From: an uncultured Phocaeicola sp.
Lineage (GTDB): Bacteria > Bacteroidota > Bacteroidia > Bacteroidales > Bacteroidaceae
Assembly (NCBI GenBank): GCA_944320855.1
Contig: CALUJF010000026.1
Span: 1 to 42,226 of the forward strand
DNA length: 42,226 bases
Reading direction: 5' to 3'
Shown: piece by piece, positions 25,457-33,414 of the stretch
Layout of the letters: every line of letters starts with the position of its first letter
Position numbering within the stretch: position 1 is the stretch's first letter
The notes under the pieces: model-generated
What the model was told of the DNA's origin: nothing
Seen by the model: only the letters and a program-made list of their open reading frames with translations
Database searches by the model: none
Program-made: the position numbers and the translations under genes

Positions 25457-26572
25457 TCAACTAATAACCAACTTTATAGTCTTCATCTTATGCTGTGTCT
25501 CCTCCCATTCCGAGTTGGCATCAGATGAAGGTAGGATACCTCCTCCGGCATATAGTGTAGCATAATTGCCGTCTATGTTCAGACATCGGAGATTGACGTA
25601 TAGTGTGGTATGTCCTTCAGGGTTGAGCCATCCTATGATGCCTGAATAGTATTTCCTGTCGTAGCCTTCGTTTTCGATTATGAAATCGTATGCCTTGTCT
25701 TTCGGCATTCCGCATACGGCAGGAGTCGGATGAAGCGCGTCGAGCAGGTTGCCGAGTTCGGAAGTCTTTTTCAGTCCGAACTGGAAGTCTGTTCTCAAGT
25801 GTACTAACTGTCCGGCACGTGCTGTATATGGTCCCTTTACGGCAATCTTGCTGCTGAATTTCTTTATCACCTTGCTGATATATTCGCTTACGAAAGCCTG
25901 TTCGTCCTTTTCCTTCTTGTGCCATTCGGTAGGCATCACCTCGCCCTGCATAGGCATTGTTCCTGCCAGTGCCACAGTGTTCCATGTATTGCCTTCTCCG
26001 CTGAGGATTATTTCCGGAGTACTGCCTATCCATGTTCCGCTAACGGGAGTGTGCGACAGCGAAATCATCATTCGCGGATAGCTGTTGCATGCTGTGACGA
26101 ATGCTTCAAGCGGAGAGAAATTCTCGTCAAGCTTGTATGAGGCATTGCGCGATAAGACAAGTTTCCCTATTTTTTTGCTTTTCAGCGGGCTTATGAAATT
26201 GGTGAACACTTCCATGTATCTTTCTTTAAGCTCTGTCTCAGGCTTTATGTCGATATCAGTGGATGTGCATTCCAATTCGGTGTCGGATATTGTAATTGAT
26301 GAAATCTTTTCCGATATTTCTTCCCATCCGGTAGCAGTAATGTCCGGGCGGATTATTACTCCGGGGTGACTGCTTGTAAAACTGAAAGGAGATATTACAA
26401 ATCCTTTCTGTCCGTTCAGTTCCTTCAGGCTGCTGAAAGTCTGCGGCTCGTTTCCGTCCTGCATTACTAAGAGAGGTATATCAGTCCATGGAAGACGATA
26501 GATGGCGAACGACGTGTTGCTGCACGTCATCTTGTCAATAAGCTTATGTATGTGTGAATCGGGTTTGTTCAT
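25457..26572 (-). CDS. menF: Isochorismate synthase
   Basis: The 371-residue chorismate-binding enzyme carries the family's C-terminal motifs: K-L-V-L-S-R-N-A-S, W-I-G-S-T-P-E-I, V-A-L-A-G-T-M-P, K-D-E-Q-A-F-V, L-H-P-T-P-A-V-C-G-M-P and Y-A-G-G-G-I. It turns chorismate to isochorismate, the first committed step to menaquinone. Its start overlaps the thioesterase stop by 4 bases. No siderophore genes are nearby, so the menaquinone role is clear. Confidence 0.93.
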   Translation of the reverse strand: MNKPDSHIHKLIDKMTCSNTSFAIYRLPWTDIPLLVMQDGNEPQTFSSLKELNGQKGFVISPFSFTSSHPGVIIRPDITATGWEEISEKISSITISDTELECTSTDIDIKPETELKERYMEVFTNFISPLKSKKIGKLVLSRNASYKLDENFSPLEAFVTACNSYPRMMISLSHTPVSGTWIGSTPEIILSGEGNTWNTVALAGTMPMQGEVMPTEWHKKEKDEQAFVSEYISKVIKKFSSKIAVKGPYTARAGQLVHLRTDFQFGLKKTSELGNLLDALHPTPAVCGMPKDKAYDFIIENEGYDRKYYSGIIGWLNPEGHTTLYVNLRCLNIDGNYATLYAGGGILPSSDANSEWEETQHKMKTIKLVIS

Positions 26573-26994
26573 ATCCGTTTTTTCACTATTTGATTAACTA
26601 CTCTTGCTGTGGAAATGAGTTTTCCTGTCCGGTTCGTTATGTCTATGTTCCAAATGTGTGTTGTCCTGCCCCGGTGCACTATTGTGCCTGTGGCTGTAAC
26701 GAATGCTCCTTCTTCCACTTTCACCATTCCCACATGGTTGGCGCTCACCTGAATGCCGCACGGCATCTCGCCCGGTGCGCAAAGCGGAACAGAGCCGTGA
26801 CCTGCAACCATTTCAGCCAGTGCGAGCGACGCTCCTCCGTTCAGGAGACCGAACGGCTGGCATGTGCGGTGGTCTACAGGCATGGTGGCTGTAACTCTCC
26901 CTTCTTCCATACTGGTAAACTCTATACCAAGATGTTCTCCCATAGAACCTTTCAGATCGGGAATAGCATTGGCCATGTTTTCGCTGTCTTGCAT
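26569..26994 (-). CDS. menI: Hotdog-fold thioesterase, probable DHNA-CoA thioesterase
   Basis: The 141-residue PaaI/YdiI-type protein has the typical G-L-L-N-G-G-A-S-L-A-L-A-E motif (the catalytic Glu/Asp lies in this helix), H-L-G-I-E-F near the start and G-R-T-T-H-I-W-N-I-D in the last strands. As first gene of the men operon, overlapping menF, it is the likely enzyme that releases 1,4-dihydroxy-2-naphthoate from its CoA ester. The specific substrate is inferred from the operon. Confidence 0.85.
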   Translation of the reverse strand: MQDSENMANAIPDLKGSMGEHLGIEFTSMEEGRVTATMPVDHRTCQPFGLLNGGASLALAEMVAGHGSVPLCAPGEMPCGIQVSANHVGMVKVEEGAFVTATGTIVHRGRTTHIWNIDITNRTGKLISTARVVNQIVKKRI

Positions 26995-27018
26995 ATTATT
27001 TCAGTTTTTATCCGAATG

Positions 27019-27026
27019 CAAAGTTA
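27019..27026 (-). promoter_or_regulatory. -7 element of the men operon promoter
   Basis: The minus strand reads TAACTTTG (TAnnTTTG), 24 bases upstream of the first men gene's ATG (26994). A -33 TTTG at normal spacing is not evident. Confidence 0.5.
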
Positions 27027-27111
27027 ATAAAAAAAGTGGTTTGTAGAAGACGGATGAATTGAAGATATTCGCAAAACTTTTTGTAGTCAGGAAAATAAAG
27101 TGACAAAAGGT

Positions 27112-27142
27112 CTTGTTTTATGAGATGATATGATTATATTTG
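27112..27142 (+). promoter_or_regulatory. Promoter of the Mpv17-like gene
   Basis: CTTG at 27112-27115 (three of four -33 bases), 19 bases, TATATTTG at 27135-27142. The ATG is at 27171. Confidence 0.65.
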
Positions 27143-27170
27143 TCGCCAAACAACTAAAAATCGTATTATT

Positions 27171-27857
27171 ATGAGAACAAAAGATTTTATTTTCATTCTG
27201 ATTGTCATTGCGGTGTTCTTACCTTTTGTGATTTCCGATGCCTTATATGATTGGTATCTGTCTTTTAATGCCGAACATGGCATGGTGATGAGTTTCCTGA
27301 AGTTCGGTGTATTGGCTACAATGGGCGAACTGTTGGGGCTTCGTATCAGCAGGGGAGTATATTATTTTGAAGGTTTCGGAGTATTGCCTCGTGCTGTTGT
27401 CTGGGGAATATTGGGAATGGGTATAAATATGGCTTTCATAGTATTCTCAACGGGAGTTCCTGCATTTGCCGAATATCTTGGAGTGAAAGATACTGCGGCA
27501 ATACTTTCGGGTGCTCTTTCATGGCAGAAGGTAGCATTGGCCTTTTCTATTTCCGTAGTGCTTAATTCAATATTCGCACCGGTGTTCATGACACTTCATA
27601 AAATCACCGATACGCATATAATGAATAATGGTGGAACTTTGCGTGGACTGTTCACCCCAATAAAGATGGGCGAGATAATGCAGAATCTGAACTGGAAGGT
27701 TCAGTGGGGATTTGTCTTTAAGAAGACTATACCGCTGTTCTGGTTTCCGGCGCATACCATAACTTTCCTTCTTCCCGGAGAGATGCGTGTACTGTTTGCC
27801 GCACTATTGGGAGTGCTGCTTGGAGTGATACTTTCTATTGCTGCACGAAAGAAGTGA
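27171..27857 (+). CDS. Integral membrane protein resembling the Mpv17/PMP22 family
   Basis: The 228-residue protein has about four or five hydrophobic segments. The C-terminal part reads N-W-K-V-Q-W...F-W-F-P-A-H-T-I-T-F-L-L-P-G-E-M-R-V-L-F (W175 to F209) followed by a last helix ending L-S. This matches the known Mpv17/PMP22/Sym1 signature W...W-P-x-x-Q-x-x-N-F-x-x-V-P-x-x-x-R-V-L-F-x-x...W-x-x-x-L-S at most fixed positions, though the final W is missing. In eukaryotes the family sits in mitochondrial or peroxisomal membranes and forms or regulates small-solute pores. A bacterial role is unknown. It stops 2 bases before the convergent response-regulator gene. Confidence 0.7.
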   Translation: MRTKDFIFILIVIAVFLPFVISDALYDWYLSFNAEHGMVMSFLKFGVLATMGELLGLRISRGVYYFEGFGVLPRAVVWGILGMGINMAFIVFSTGVPAFAEYLGVKDTAAILSGALSWQKVALAFSISVVLNSIFAPVFMTLHKITDTHIMNNGGTLRGLFTPIKMGEIMQNLNWKVQWGFVFKKTIPLFWFPAHTITFLLPGEMRVLFAALLGVLLGVILSIAARKK

Positions 27858-27859
27858 TG

Positions 27860-28573
27860 TTATTCTTTTACTTCGCCCACACGGCTTATAAACTCATCGG
27901 CATATACACGACCGATAGGAATCTCTACAGCACGGTGGTATAGTGTGAGCAGTCGGCGGGTGTAGTTGGATACTTTGTGCAGCGGAACGATATATGACTT
28001 ATGTACACGCATGAACCTGTCTTCGGGCAACATTTCCATAATGGATTTCATGCTTGTTTGCGAAAGTACAGGCTTGTCGTCATCCGTAAGATAAATCTTG
28101 ATATAATTGTCCATAGCTTCGATATACTCTATCGAGGCTATTTTTATTTTCACGTTCTTGTATTCCACTTTTAGTGTTATCTCTTCCTCTTCTTTAAGTA
28201 CTGGTGCGGCAGAAAGACTTTCCAGTTTCTTCATTCTGCGTACCCGTTCAATAGCTTTTTCGAATCGGGTGAATGAAAACGGCTTATGAAGGTAGTCGAT
28301 GGCGTTCAGCTCGAAGCCGTCCACGGCATATTCGGCATAGGCAGTAGTGAATATCAGATATATTCCGGCCGGAAGTTCGCGAGCGATGTCAATACCGTTT
28401 ATTCCTCCCATTTCGATGTCGAGAAATACTATATCCGGTTTGGTGGATTTTACTTTCTCAAGTCCCGCTATAGGGTCGGTGTATGATGTTACATCCAGGT
28501 CGTTGCATCGTTTGCAGAACTGTTCTATGATTTTCAGTGCTACAGGCTCATCGTCTATTGCTATACATTTCAT
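27860..28573 (-). CDS. LytTR-family response regulator
   Basis: The 237-residue protein has a receiver domain (1-120: D-D-E at 7-9, phosphoacceptor D52 in F-L-D-I-E-M, F-T-T-A-Y and H-K-P-F) and a LytTR DNA-binding domain (about 130-233: Y-I-E-A-M-D-N-Y-I-K-I, F-M-R-V-H-K-S-Y-I-V, I-P-I-G-R-V-Y). It should bind direct-repeat sites upstream of its target genes. Its ATG overlaps the kinase stop by 4 bases. A 21-bp-spaced direct repeat lies upstream of the divergent barrel gene. Confidence 0.95.
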   Translation of the reverse strand: MKCIAIDDEPVALKIIEQFCKRCNDLDVTSYTDPIAGLEKVKSTKPDIVFLDIEMGGINGIDIARELPAGIYLIFTTAYAEYAVDGFELNAIDYLHKPFSFTRFEKAIERVRRMKKLESLSAAPVLKEEEEITLKVEYKNVKIKIASIEYIEAMDNYIKIYLTDDDKPVLSQTSMKSIMEMLPEDRFMRVHKSYIVPLHKVSNYTRRLLTLYHRAVEIPIGRVYADEFISRVGEVKE

Positions 28574-29622
28574 GACTGTTTCAGTTTTAAAATAAGATTT
28601 ACGGTAAAGATGCCGTTCGTGTTGCTTATCTCCAAAGTATGTTTTCCCGGATATAACAGCTCGAGTCTTTTCTTGCAGTTCGATATACCTATGCCCGGTT
28701 CCTTGTTCTCCGGTTTAGGATTGACTGTCTTGTTCTCTGTAAATAGCGTTAGGGTGTCGTTGTTTACTTTCAGGCTTATAATGATATCGCTCTCTATGTG
28801 TGACGAAGCTCCGTATTTCAGTGCATTCTCGATGAATGTTATAAGTATCATCGGTGCTATCTTAGCATTTTTGGCCGAGTCGTCTGCCGAGTATGAATAA
28901 TATATGTGAGTACGGTTTTCGTCTATACGGTTTTTCTGCAGTTCGATGTACTGGCTTATGTATTCAGCCTCCTCATCAATGCCTACGGTATCTTTTGTAG
29001 CCTTTGTGTACATATATTTTATCAGCTCTATAAACTGGATAAAGGCTGTTTCCGCTTTCTGGCTTTGAGTAATCATCAGTCCGTACAGAGTGTTCAGGGT
29101 GTTGAAAAGGAAGTGGGGATTTATCTGTGCCTTATACAGCGCTAATTCCGCTTTTTTCTTTTCAAACTCGCTTTCCTGCCTTGCCATAATCTGTTTGTAC
29201 AGTTCGGTGAGGAGTCCTACTGCAATACTGAAACATACTGTTACGAGATACATGAACCATGTTCCCTGCTGATGCTGTTTTATTCTACTCATGTTTATGG
29301 CTTTTCTCATAAACTTATCCATTCTTGGCTTGTGTCCGCGGAATGGGAAGTCCATCTGATATTGGGTTATAAGCCATGTTATGAATATCGTACCTAAGAG
29401 AACGGCTATTGCTATCAGCAGATGCTTACGGTCTTTCAATGCCATAGGAACGCTGATTTGTTTTATGCAGAAATAGACGGCATACAGCCATGCTATCAGT
29501 GTGATAACGAAAAGCGAGTTGCTCTCCAGCCATTTGTCTACGGGGAGCATCATCATCATTGTAGGCAGCAGTATGATGCAGAAAAACAGGTCAATGCCTA
29601 TAGGTAAATACTTGTTGTTCAT
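28570..29622 (-). CDS. LytS/YehU-type sensor histidine kinase
   Basis: From the ATG at 29622 the protein has 350 residues: four predicted membrane helices (about 10-28, 37-54, 67-86, 120-140) with almost no extracellular domain, a coiled coil at 145-165, the HisKA_7TM-like/His_kinase motif I-N-P-H-F-L-F-N (H170) and an ATPase end with E-N-A-L-K-Y-G and G-I-G-I-S-N. The frame extends to a TTG at 29643, but that TTG is the last part of the -7 element TACTTTTG, so 29622 is chosen. It is the partner of the LytTR regulator (4-base overlap). Confidence 0.94.
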   Translation of the reverse strand: MNNKYLPIGIDLFFCIILLPTMMMMLPVDKWLESNSLFVITLIAWLYAVYFCIKQISVPMALKDRKHLLIAIAVLLGTIFITWLITQYQMDFPFRGHKPRMDKFMRKAINMSRIKQHQQGTWFMYLVTVCFSIAVGLLTELYKQIMARQESEFEKKKAELALYKAQINPHFLFNTLNTLYGLMITQSQKAETAFIQFIELIKYMYTKATKDTVGIDEEAEYISQYIELQKNRIDENRTHIYYSYSADDSAKNAKIAPMILITFIENALKYGASSHIESDIIISLKVNNDTLTLFTENKTVNPKPENKEPGIGISNCKKRLELLYPGKHTLEISNTNGIFTVNLILKLKQS

Positions 29623-29640
29623 ATATTCGGAGTTATGATG

Positions 29641-29648
29641 CAAAAGTA
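29641..29648 (-). promoter_or_regulatory. -7 element of the kinase/regulator operon
   Basis: The minus strand reads TACTTTTG, matching TAnnTTTG, 18 bases upstream of the ATG at 29622. No clear -33. Confidence 0.55.
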
Positions 29649-29702
29649 AAATAAATATGTCGAAAAAGCGAATAAATGAAATGTTAAAAAATACCGTTTG
29701 TC

Positions 29703-29734
29703 GTTCACCACTTAATGTGTGCAGTTTGCCACTA
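29703..29734 (+). promoter_or_regulatory. Direct repeat GTTYRCCACTW, candidate LytTR binding site
   Basis: GTTCACCACTT (29703-29713) and GTTTGCCACTA (29724-29734) are spaced 21 bp start to start, two helical turns. LytTR regulators are known to bind paired half sites containing GTT at this spacing. The flanking bases fit the general LytTR consensus only in part. It lies about 40 bp upstream of the likely -7 element of the barrel gene. Confidence 0.45.
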
Positions 29735-29772
29735 CATAGCTGCGGAGCTGTTTTTTGTGTCCGTAGTTTGGG

Positions 29773-29780
29773 TAGCTTTG
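29773..29780 (+). promoter_or_regulatory. -7 element of the large barrel gene
   Basis: TAGCTTTG matches TAnnTTTG, 26 bases upstream of the ATG at 29807. A TTTG at 29754-29757 is 15 bases away, shorter than usual; a regulated, activator-dependent promoter would fit. Confidence 0.5.
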
Positions 29781-29806
29781 TATCAGAAACGTAAATTCAA
29801 CATTAT

Positions 29807-32608
29807 ATGAAACTCAGATTATTTTCTTTTATCACACTATTGCTATTGCCGCTGATATTGCTGGCACAGGGGAGGGTTACGGTGAGCGGAACCGTGACAG
29901 ACAAGAATACCGGCGAGCCGTTGCCGTCGGCTACGGTTAGTATTGCTCCGTCATCGGACAAGGATTCCAAGAAGTATACATCCACCGATTTTGACGGAAA
30001 GTTTGTCTTTAAATCAGTATCATACGACAGTTATGTCATGGAAGTTACATATGTGGGATATAAGGCAGGCGAAAAACGATTGAGAGTCACTGATAAGAAA
30101 GACAGCTATATCGTCACTTTCAAACTGGATGAAGATGCACAGATGCTTGGAGAAGTTTCAGTGCAGGGACGTGCAACACGTGCCGAACAGAAAGGTGACA
30201 GTCTGTTCTATAATGCTGAGGCTTTCAAGGTCATGCAGGGAAGTTCGGCAGAGGATTTGTTGGCTAAAATGCCGGGTATAGTAGTGGAAGGCGGAACCAT
30301 TCAGGCTCAGGGTGAAGATGTTAAGAAGATATTGGTAGACGGTAAGGAGTTCTTTGAGGGTGACGTAAATCTGGCTATCAAGAACTTGCCTTCGGATGTC
30401 ATTGCAAGTATTGAGGTGTTCGATAAGAAGAGTGAGCAGGCTGAATTTACAGGATTTGATGACGGTGAGGAGATAAAAACCATCAATATCATAACAAAGG
30501 GCGGATATCGTCAGGGAACTTTCGGTGAGGTTTCGGCCGGATATGGTACAGAAGACAGATATAAGGTGAACGGTAATATAAACTTCTTCAATGACGACAG
30601 AAGGATTTCCGTATTGGGTATGTCTAACAATGTCAATCAGCAGAATTTCTCGCAAGAAGACCTTGCCGGAGTTATGTCATCGTCTGCCAAAGGTGGTGGC
30701 CGTGGAAGACGTGGCGGTGGCGGCGGAGGTGGTCGCGGCGGTGCCGGAGGGGGTGGCAATACCTCTGATTTTATGGTAGGCAGCATGGGAGGTATCACTT
30801 CTACAAATGGTGTCGGACTGAACTATGTCGATAAATGGGGAGAAAAGGTCAATATCACAGGAAGTTATTTCTTCAACCAGTCTGAAAACCTTACACAGCA
30901 GCAGACAGAACGCGAATACTTTGAATCTGTGCTTCCGGGTATGACGTACGATGAATATCAGGAGAAAACCATGGAGAACTGGAACCACCGTTTCAATATG
31001 AAACTTGATTACAGAATCTCGGACAGGACATCGCTCCAGTTCCGTCCTACATTGAGCTTCCAGAACAATGACAATATATCATTGCTTGACGGACAGAATA
31101 TGATTAGCGGACAGACGGATGCTGAAACGCATACCAACTCCAATAGCAATACCGATACATATAATCTTGGGGCGGACATCATTCTTCGTCATCGTTTCCC
31201 TACGGAAGGCAGAACACTGTCACTCATGATGAACGGTAAGATGAGCAATACGGATGGAGGTACTTATACGGACTATCTTAATACATTGAATATGCTTTCC
31301 GGCACACCTCAGACAGAGGAGTACAGCCAGTATAAGAATACAATGAACAAACAGTACAGTTTCCGTTCTAACCTCAGTTATACAGAAAAACTGACAGACC
31401 ATATGCAGTTGCAGTTGGGATATAAGTTCTCATACTCTGACTCTGACTCAGACAGAAAAACCTATATGAAATCGTCTGTAACGGATCTATATGACCAGTT
31501 GGACGAGAATCTTTCAAATGTATATCAGACAGGATATACCACTCATGCGGGTAATGTGGGACTCAGATACCATGCCGGAAAGCTGAATGCCATGATAGGA
31601 GCAGACGTGCAATGGTCGGAATTGTCGGGCGACCTTGTGTATCCTAATCCGGACAGAATGAACAACAACTATTTCTCATTCCTGCCATCGTTCAATTTGA
31701 GATACTCGCTGGACAGAACTAACTCATTCATGTTGCGCTACAGAAGCAGCTCGTCTTCTCCATCGGTTACGGAACTTCAGAATGTGGTTGATAACTCCAA
31801 TCCGCTTTTCCTTTCTACCGGTAATCCGGATCTTGACCAGCAGATTTCGCATACAGCAAATTTACGATATATCCGTACCACTAAATCGGGACAGACATTC
31901 ATTGCGATGATTGGAGGTACAGCGAAATTGGACTATGTGGCTGACAGTACATTTATTGCAAAAGAGAATATACATATATCTGATAATGTGACTCTTAACA
32001 AAGGCTCGCAGTTCACCAAACCAGTCAATATGGACGGATACTACAGTCTGCAGTCGATGCTTACATACGGTTTCCCGTTCGACCTGATTCGCAGTAACAT
32101 CAATTTCAGTGTATCGGCAAACTACTCAAATGTACCGACTATCTTCAACGGAGAGAAAAGTAAGACTAACGAACTGAACATCATACCGAAAGTGATTATA
32201 GGAAGTAACATAAGTCAGAACCTTGACTTTACGGCTTCCTACTCTGCAGGAATAAACAAGATATTCAGCTCTCTCAATACAGCAAGCGGAACTGGTGATT
32301 ATATCACTCATAATGCAGCAGCCAAGTTGGGATGGACATTCTTCTGGGGACTGACACTGCGCAGTACATTCAATTATATAGGCTATACAGGACTTGATAC
32401 AGGCAATGAAGATTATTTCCTGTGGAATGTGTCATTGGGAAAGAAATTCCTGAAGAACAATGCGGCGGAAATAAAGGTTGAGGCTTTTGATATTCTGAAA
32501 CAGAACCAGGCATTCACCCACAGCACAGGCAGCAACTATTATGACTATATAAACAGCAATGTTCTTAAGCCGTACGCAATGGTAAGCTTTGTCTATACAA
32601 TAAGATAG
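29807..32608 (+). CDS. Large outer-membrane beta-barrel protein, TonB-receptor-like (OMP_b-brl_3 type)
   Basis: The 933-residue protein has a signal peptide (1-20, ending L-L-A), a carboxypeptidase-regulatory-like domain (about 22-105: V-S-G-T-V-T-D-K-N-T-G-E-P-L-P) and a plug-like domain (about 120-235: A-E-D-L-L-A-K-M-P-G-I, I-L-V-D-G-K-E-F-F). A long barrel with repeated aromatic strands ends near Y-A-M-V-S-F-V-Y-T. An unusual glycine/arginine-rich stretch occupies about residues 295-318. The family is related to TonB-dependent receptors, and the substrate is unknown. Divergent from the LytTR pair, it is a likely target. It ends in a terminator shared with the convergent gene. Confidence 0.9.
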   Translation: MKLRLFSFITLLLLPLILLAQGRVTVSGTVTDKNTGEPLPSATVSIAPSSDKDSKKYTSTDFDGKFVFKSVSYDSYVMEVTYVGYKAGEKRLRVTDKKDSYIVTFKLDEDAQMLGEVSVQGRATRAEQKGDSLFYNAEAFKVMQGSSAEDLLAKMPGIVVEGGTIQAQGEDVKKILVDGKEFFEGDVNLAIKNLPSDVIASIEVFDKKSEQAEFTGFDDGEEIKTINIITKGGYRQGTFGEVSAGYGTEDRYKVNGNINFFNDDRRISVLGMSNNVNQQNFSQEDLAGVMSSSAKGGGRGRRGGGGGGGRGGAGGGGNTSDFMVGSMGGITSTNGVGLNYVDKWGEKVNITGSYFFNQSENLTQQQTEREYFESVLPGMTYDEYQEKTMENWNHRFNMKLDYRISDRTSLQFRPTLSFQNNDNISLLDGQNMISGQTDAETHTNSNSNTDTYNLGADIILRHRFPTEGRTLSLMMNGKMSNTDGGTYTDYLNTLNMLSGTPQTEEYSQYKNTMNKQYSFRSNLSYTEKLTDHMQLQLGYKFSYSDSDSDRKTYMKSSVTDLYDQLDENLSNVYQTGYTTHAGNVGLRYHAGKLNAMIGADVQWSELSGDLVYPNPDRMNNNYFSFLPSFNLRYSLDRTNSFMLRYRSSSSSPSVTELQNVVDNSNPLFLSTGNPDLDQQISHTANLRYIRTTKSGQTFIAMIGGTAKLDYVADSTFIAKENIHISDNVTLNKGSQFTKPVNMDGYYSLQSMLTYGFPFDLIRSNINFSVSANYSNVPTIFNGEKSKTNELNIIPKVIIGSNISQNLDFTASYSAGINKIFSSLNTASGTGDYITHNAAAKLGWTFFWGLTLRSTFNYIGYTGLDTGNEDYFLWNVSLGKKFLKNNAAEIKVEAFDILKQNQAFTHSTGSNYYDYINSNVLKPYAMVSFVYTIR

Positions 32609-32650
32609 CGTAGGAAGGTTTTGCAAAACCCTTGCAAAGCCTTTTAAAAA

Positions 32651-32685
32651 GCTTTTAAATGGTGTTTAAACAGTATTTAAACAGT
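32651..32685. repeat. TTTAAA-rich interspersed repeat, copy 2
   Basis: Contains TTTAAACAGTATTTAAA at 32665-32681 and AAATGGTGTTTAAACA at 32657-32672, both found again in the copies at 11741 and/or 41329. Confidence 0.7.
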
Positions 32686-32707
32686 GATTAATAACTTATA
32701 AATGAAC

Positions 32708-32751
32708 AAAAAAAGTCGGACATCAAGAATTAATGATGTCCGACTTTTTTT
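32708..32751. terminator. Bidirectional intrinsic terminator
   Basis: Left arm 32708-32725 and right arm 32734-32751 pair perfectly over 18 bp (core AGTCGGACATCA), with an 8-base loop and A7/T7 flanks on both sides. It serves the barrel gene and the convergent DUF3332 gene. Confidence 0.95.
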
Positions 32752-32769
32752 GTATATCATTCAGATATA

Positions 32770-33327
32770 TTATCTTGCTGCAGTAAACAAAGATGTTTGC
32801 GAACCGCTCAGAGCACGGATAGAAGCCAATCCCTGCTGGTCAGGAAGAACTGTTACAGTGTTTCCGTCCTGAAGTTTTACAGTAATAGTTCCATCTTCAT
32901 TCATTGTCATAAGTTCGTAAGATTCACCATCGCAAGAAGCGTTCCATGTACGGTTTTCCTGATTGTAAACCAAGTCTATAGAAACATCTTCTCCTTTTTT
33001 AGTGATGCTGTATCCGTTTTCGTTTGTTCTTACGAGATACTCTCCGTTTTCACCTTTCACGGTTTTTGTAGTTCCTACCTCAGCCAATGGATTAGAACCT
33101 GTCCAGAATTCGATAGAGTTAAGAACTACTACATCGGCAAAATAAGCTACACCGTAAACAGGGATTATATTAAATGCAAGGAACACAACTTCATTCACAA
33201 ACTTGTTTCCAAGACCTTGATTCCAGTCCTTCAATTGGTTCCACAAAGCGAAAGAACCGATGCACGAAGAGAATAGCAGGCTTCCACCTAATAAAGCACA
33301 TGCTACTTTAATTTTCAATTTTCTCAT
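32770..33327 (-). CDS. DUF3332 family lipoprotein
   Basis: The 185-residue protein has a lipobox (L-L-F-S-S-C, C22), then W-N-Q-L-K-D-W-N-Q-G-L-G-N-K-F-V-N-E, which I know from DUF3332 proteins, and a hydrophobic segment (V-V-F-L-A-F-N-I-I-P-V-Y-G-V-A-Y-F). A beta-rich end of about 90 residues follows. Function is not known. It is a single-gene unit with a complete promoter upstream. Confidence 0.88.
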   Translation of the reverse strand: MRKLKIKVACALLGGSLLFSSCIGSFALWNQLKDWNQGLGNKFVNEVVFLAFNIIPVYGVAYFADVVVLNSIEFWTGSNPLAEVGTTKTVKGENGEYLVRTNENGYSITKKGEDVSIDLVYNQENRTWNASCDGESYELMTMNEDGTITVKLQDGNTVTVLPDQQGLASIRALSGSQTSLFTAAR

Positions 33328-33367
33328 AATCTTTAATATAAAAGAGTTTGTTAAATCATACTATACG

Positions 33368-33398
33368 CAAAGTTATAGTATTTTTTCTAAAAAACAAA
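33368..33398 (-). promoter_or_regulatory. Promoter of the DUF3332 gene
   Basis: On the minus strand TTTG (33395-33398), exactly 19 bases, TAACTTTG (33368-33375): a complete -33/-7 match 40 bases upstream of the ATG at 33327. Confidence 0.85.
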
Positions 33399-33414
33399 TT
33401 TTACGCCCTTTATA

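Noticed and set aside
27860-28573. Regulator as an AgrA-type quorum component
   Set aside because: No peptide precursor or AgrB-like gene nearby; the kinase is of the short LytS/YehU form.
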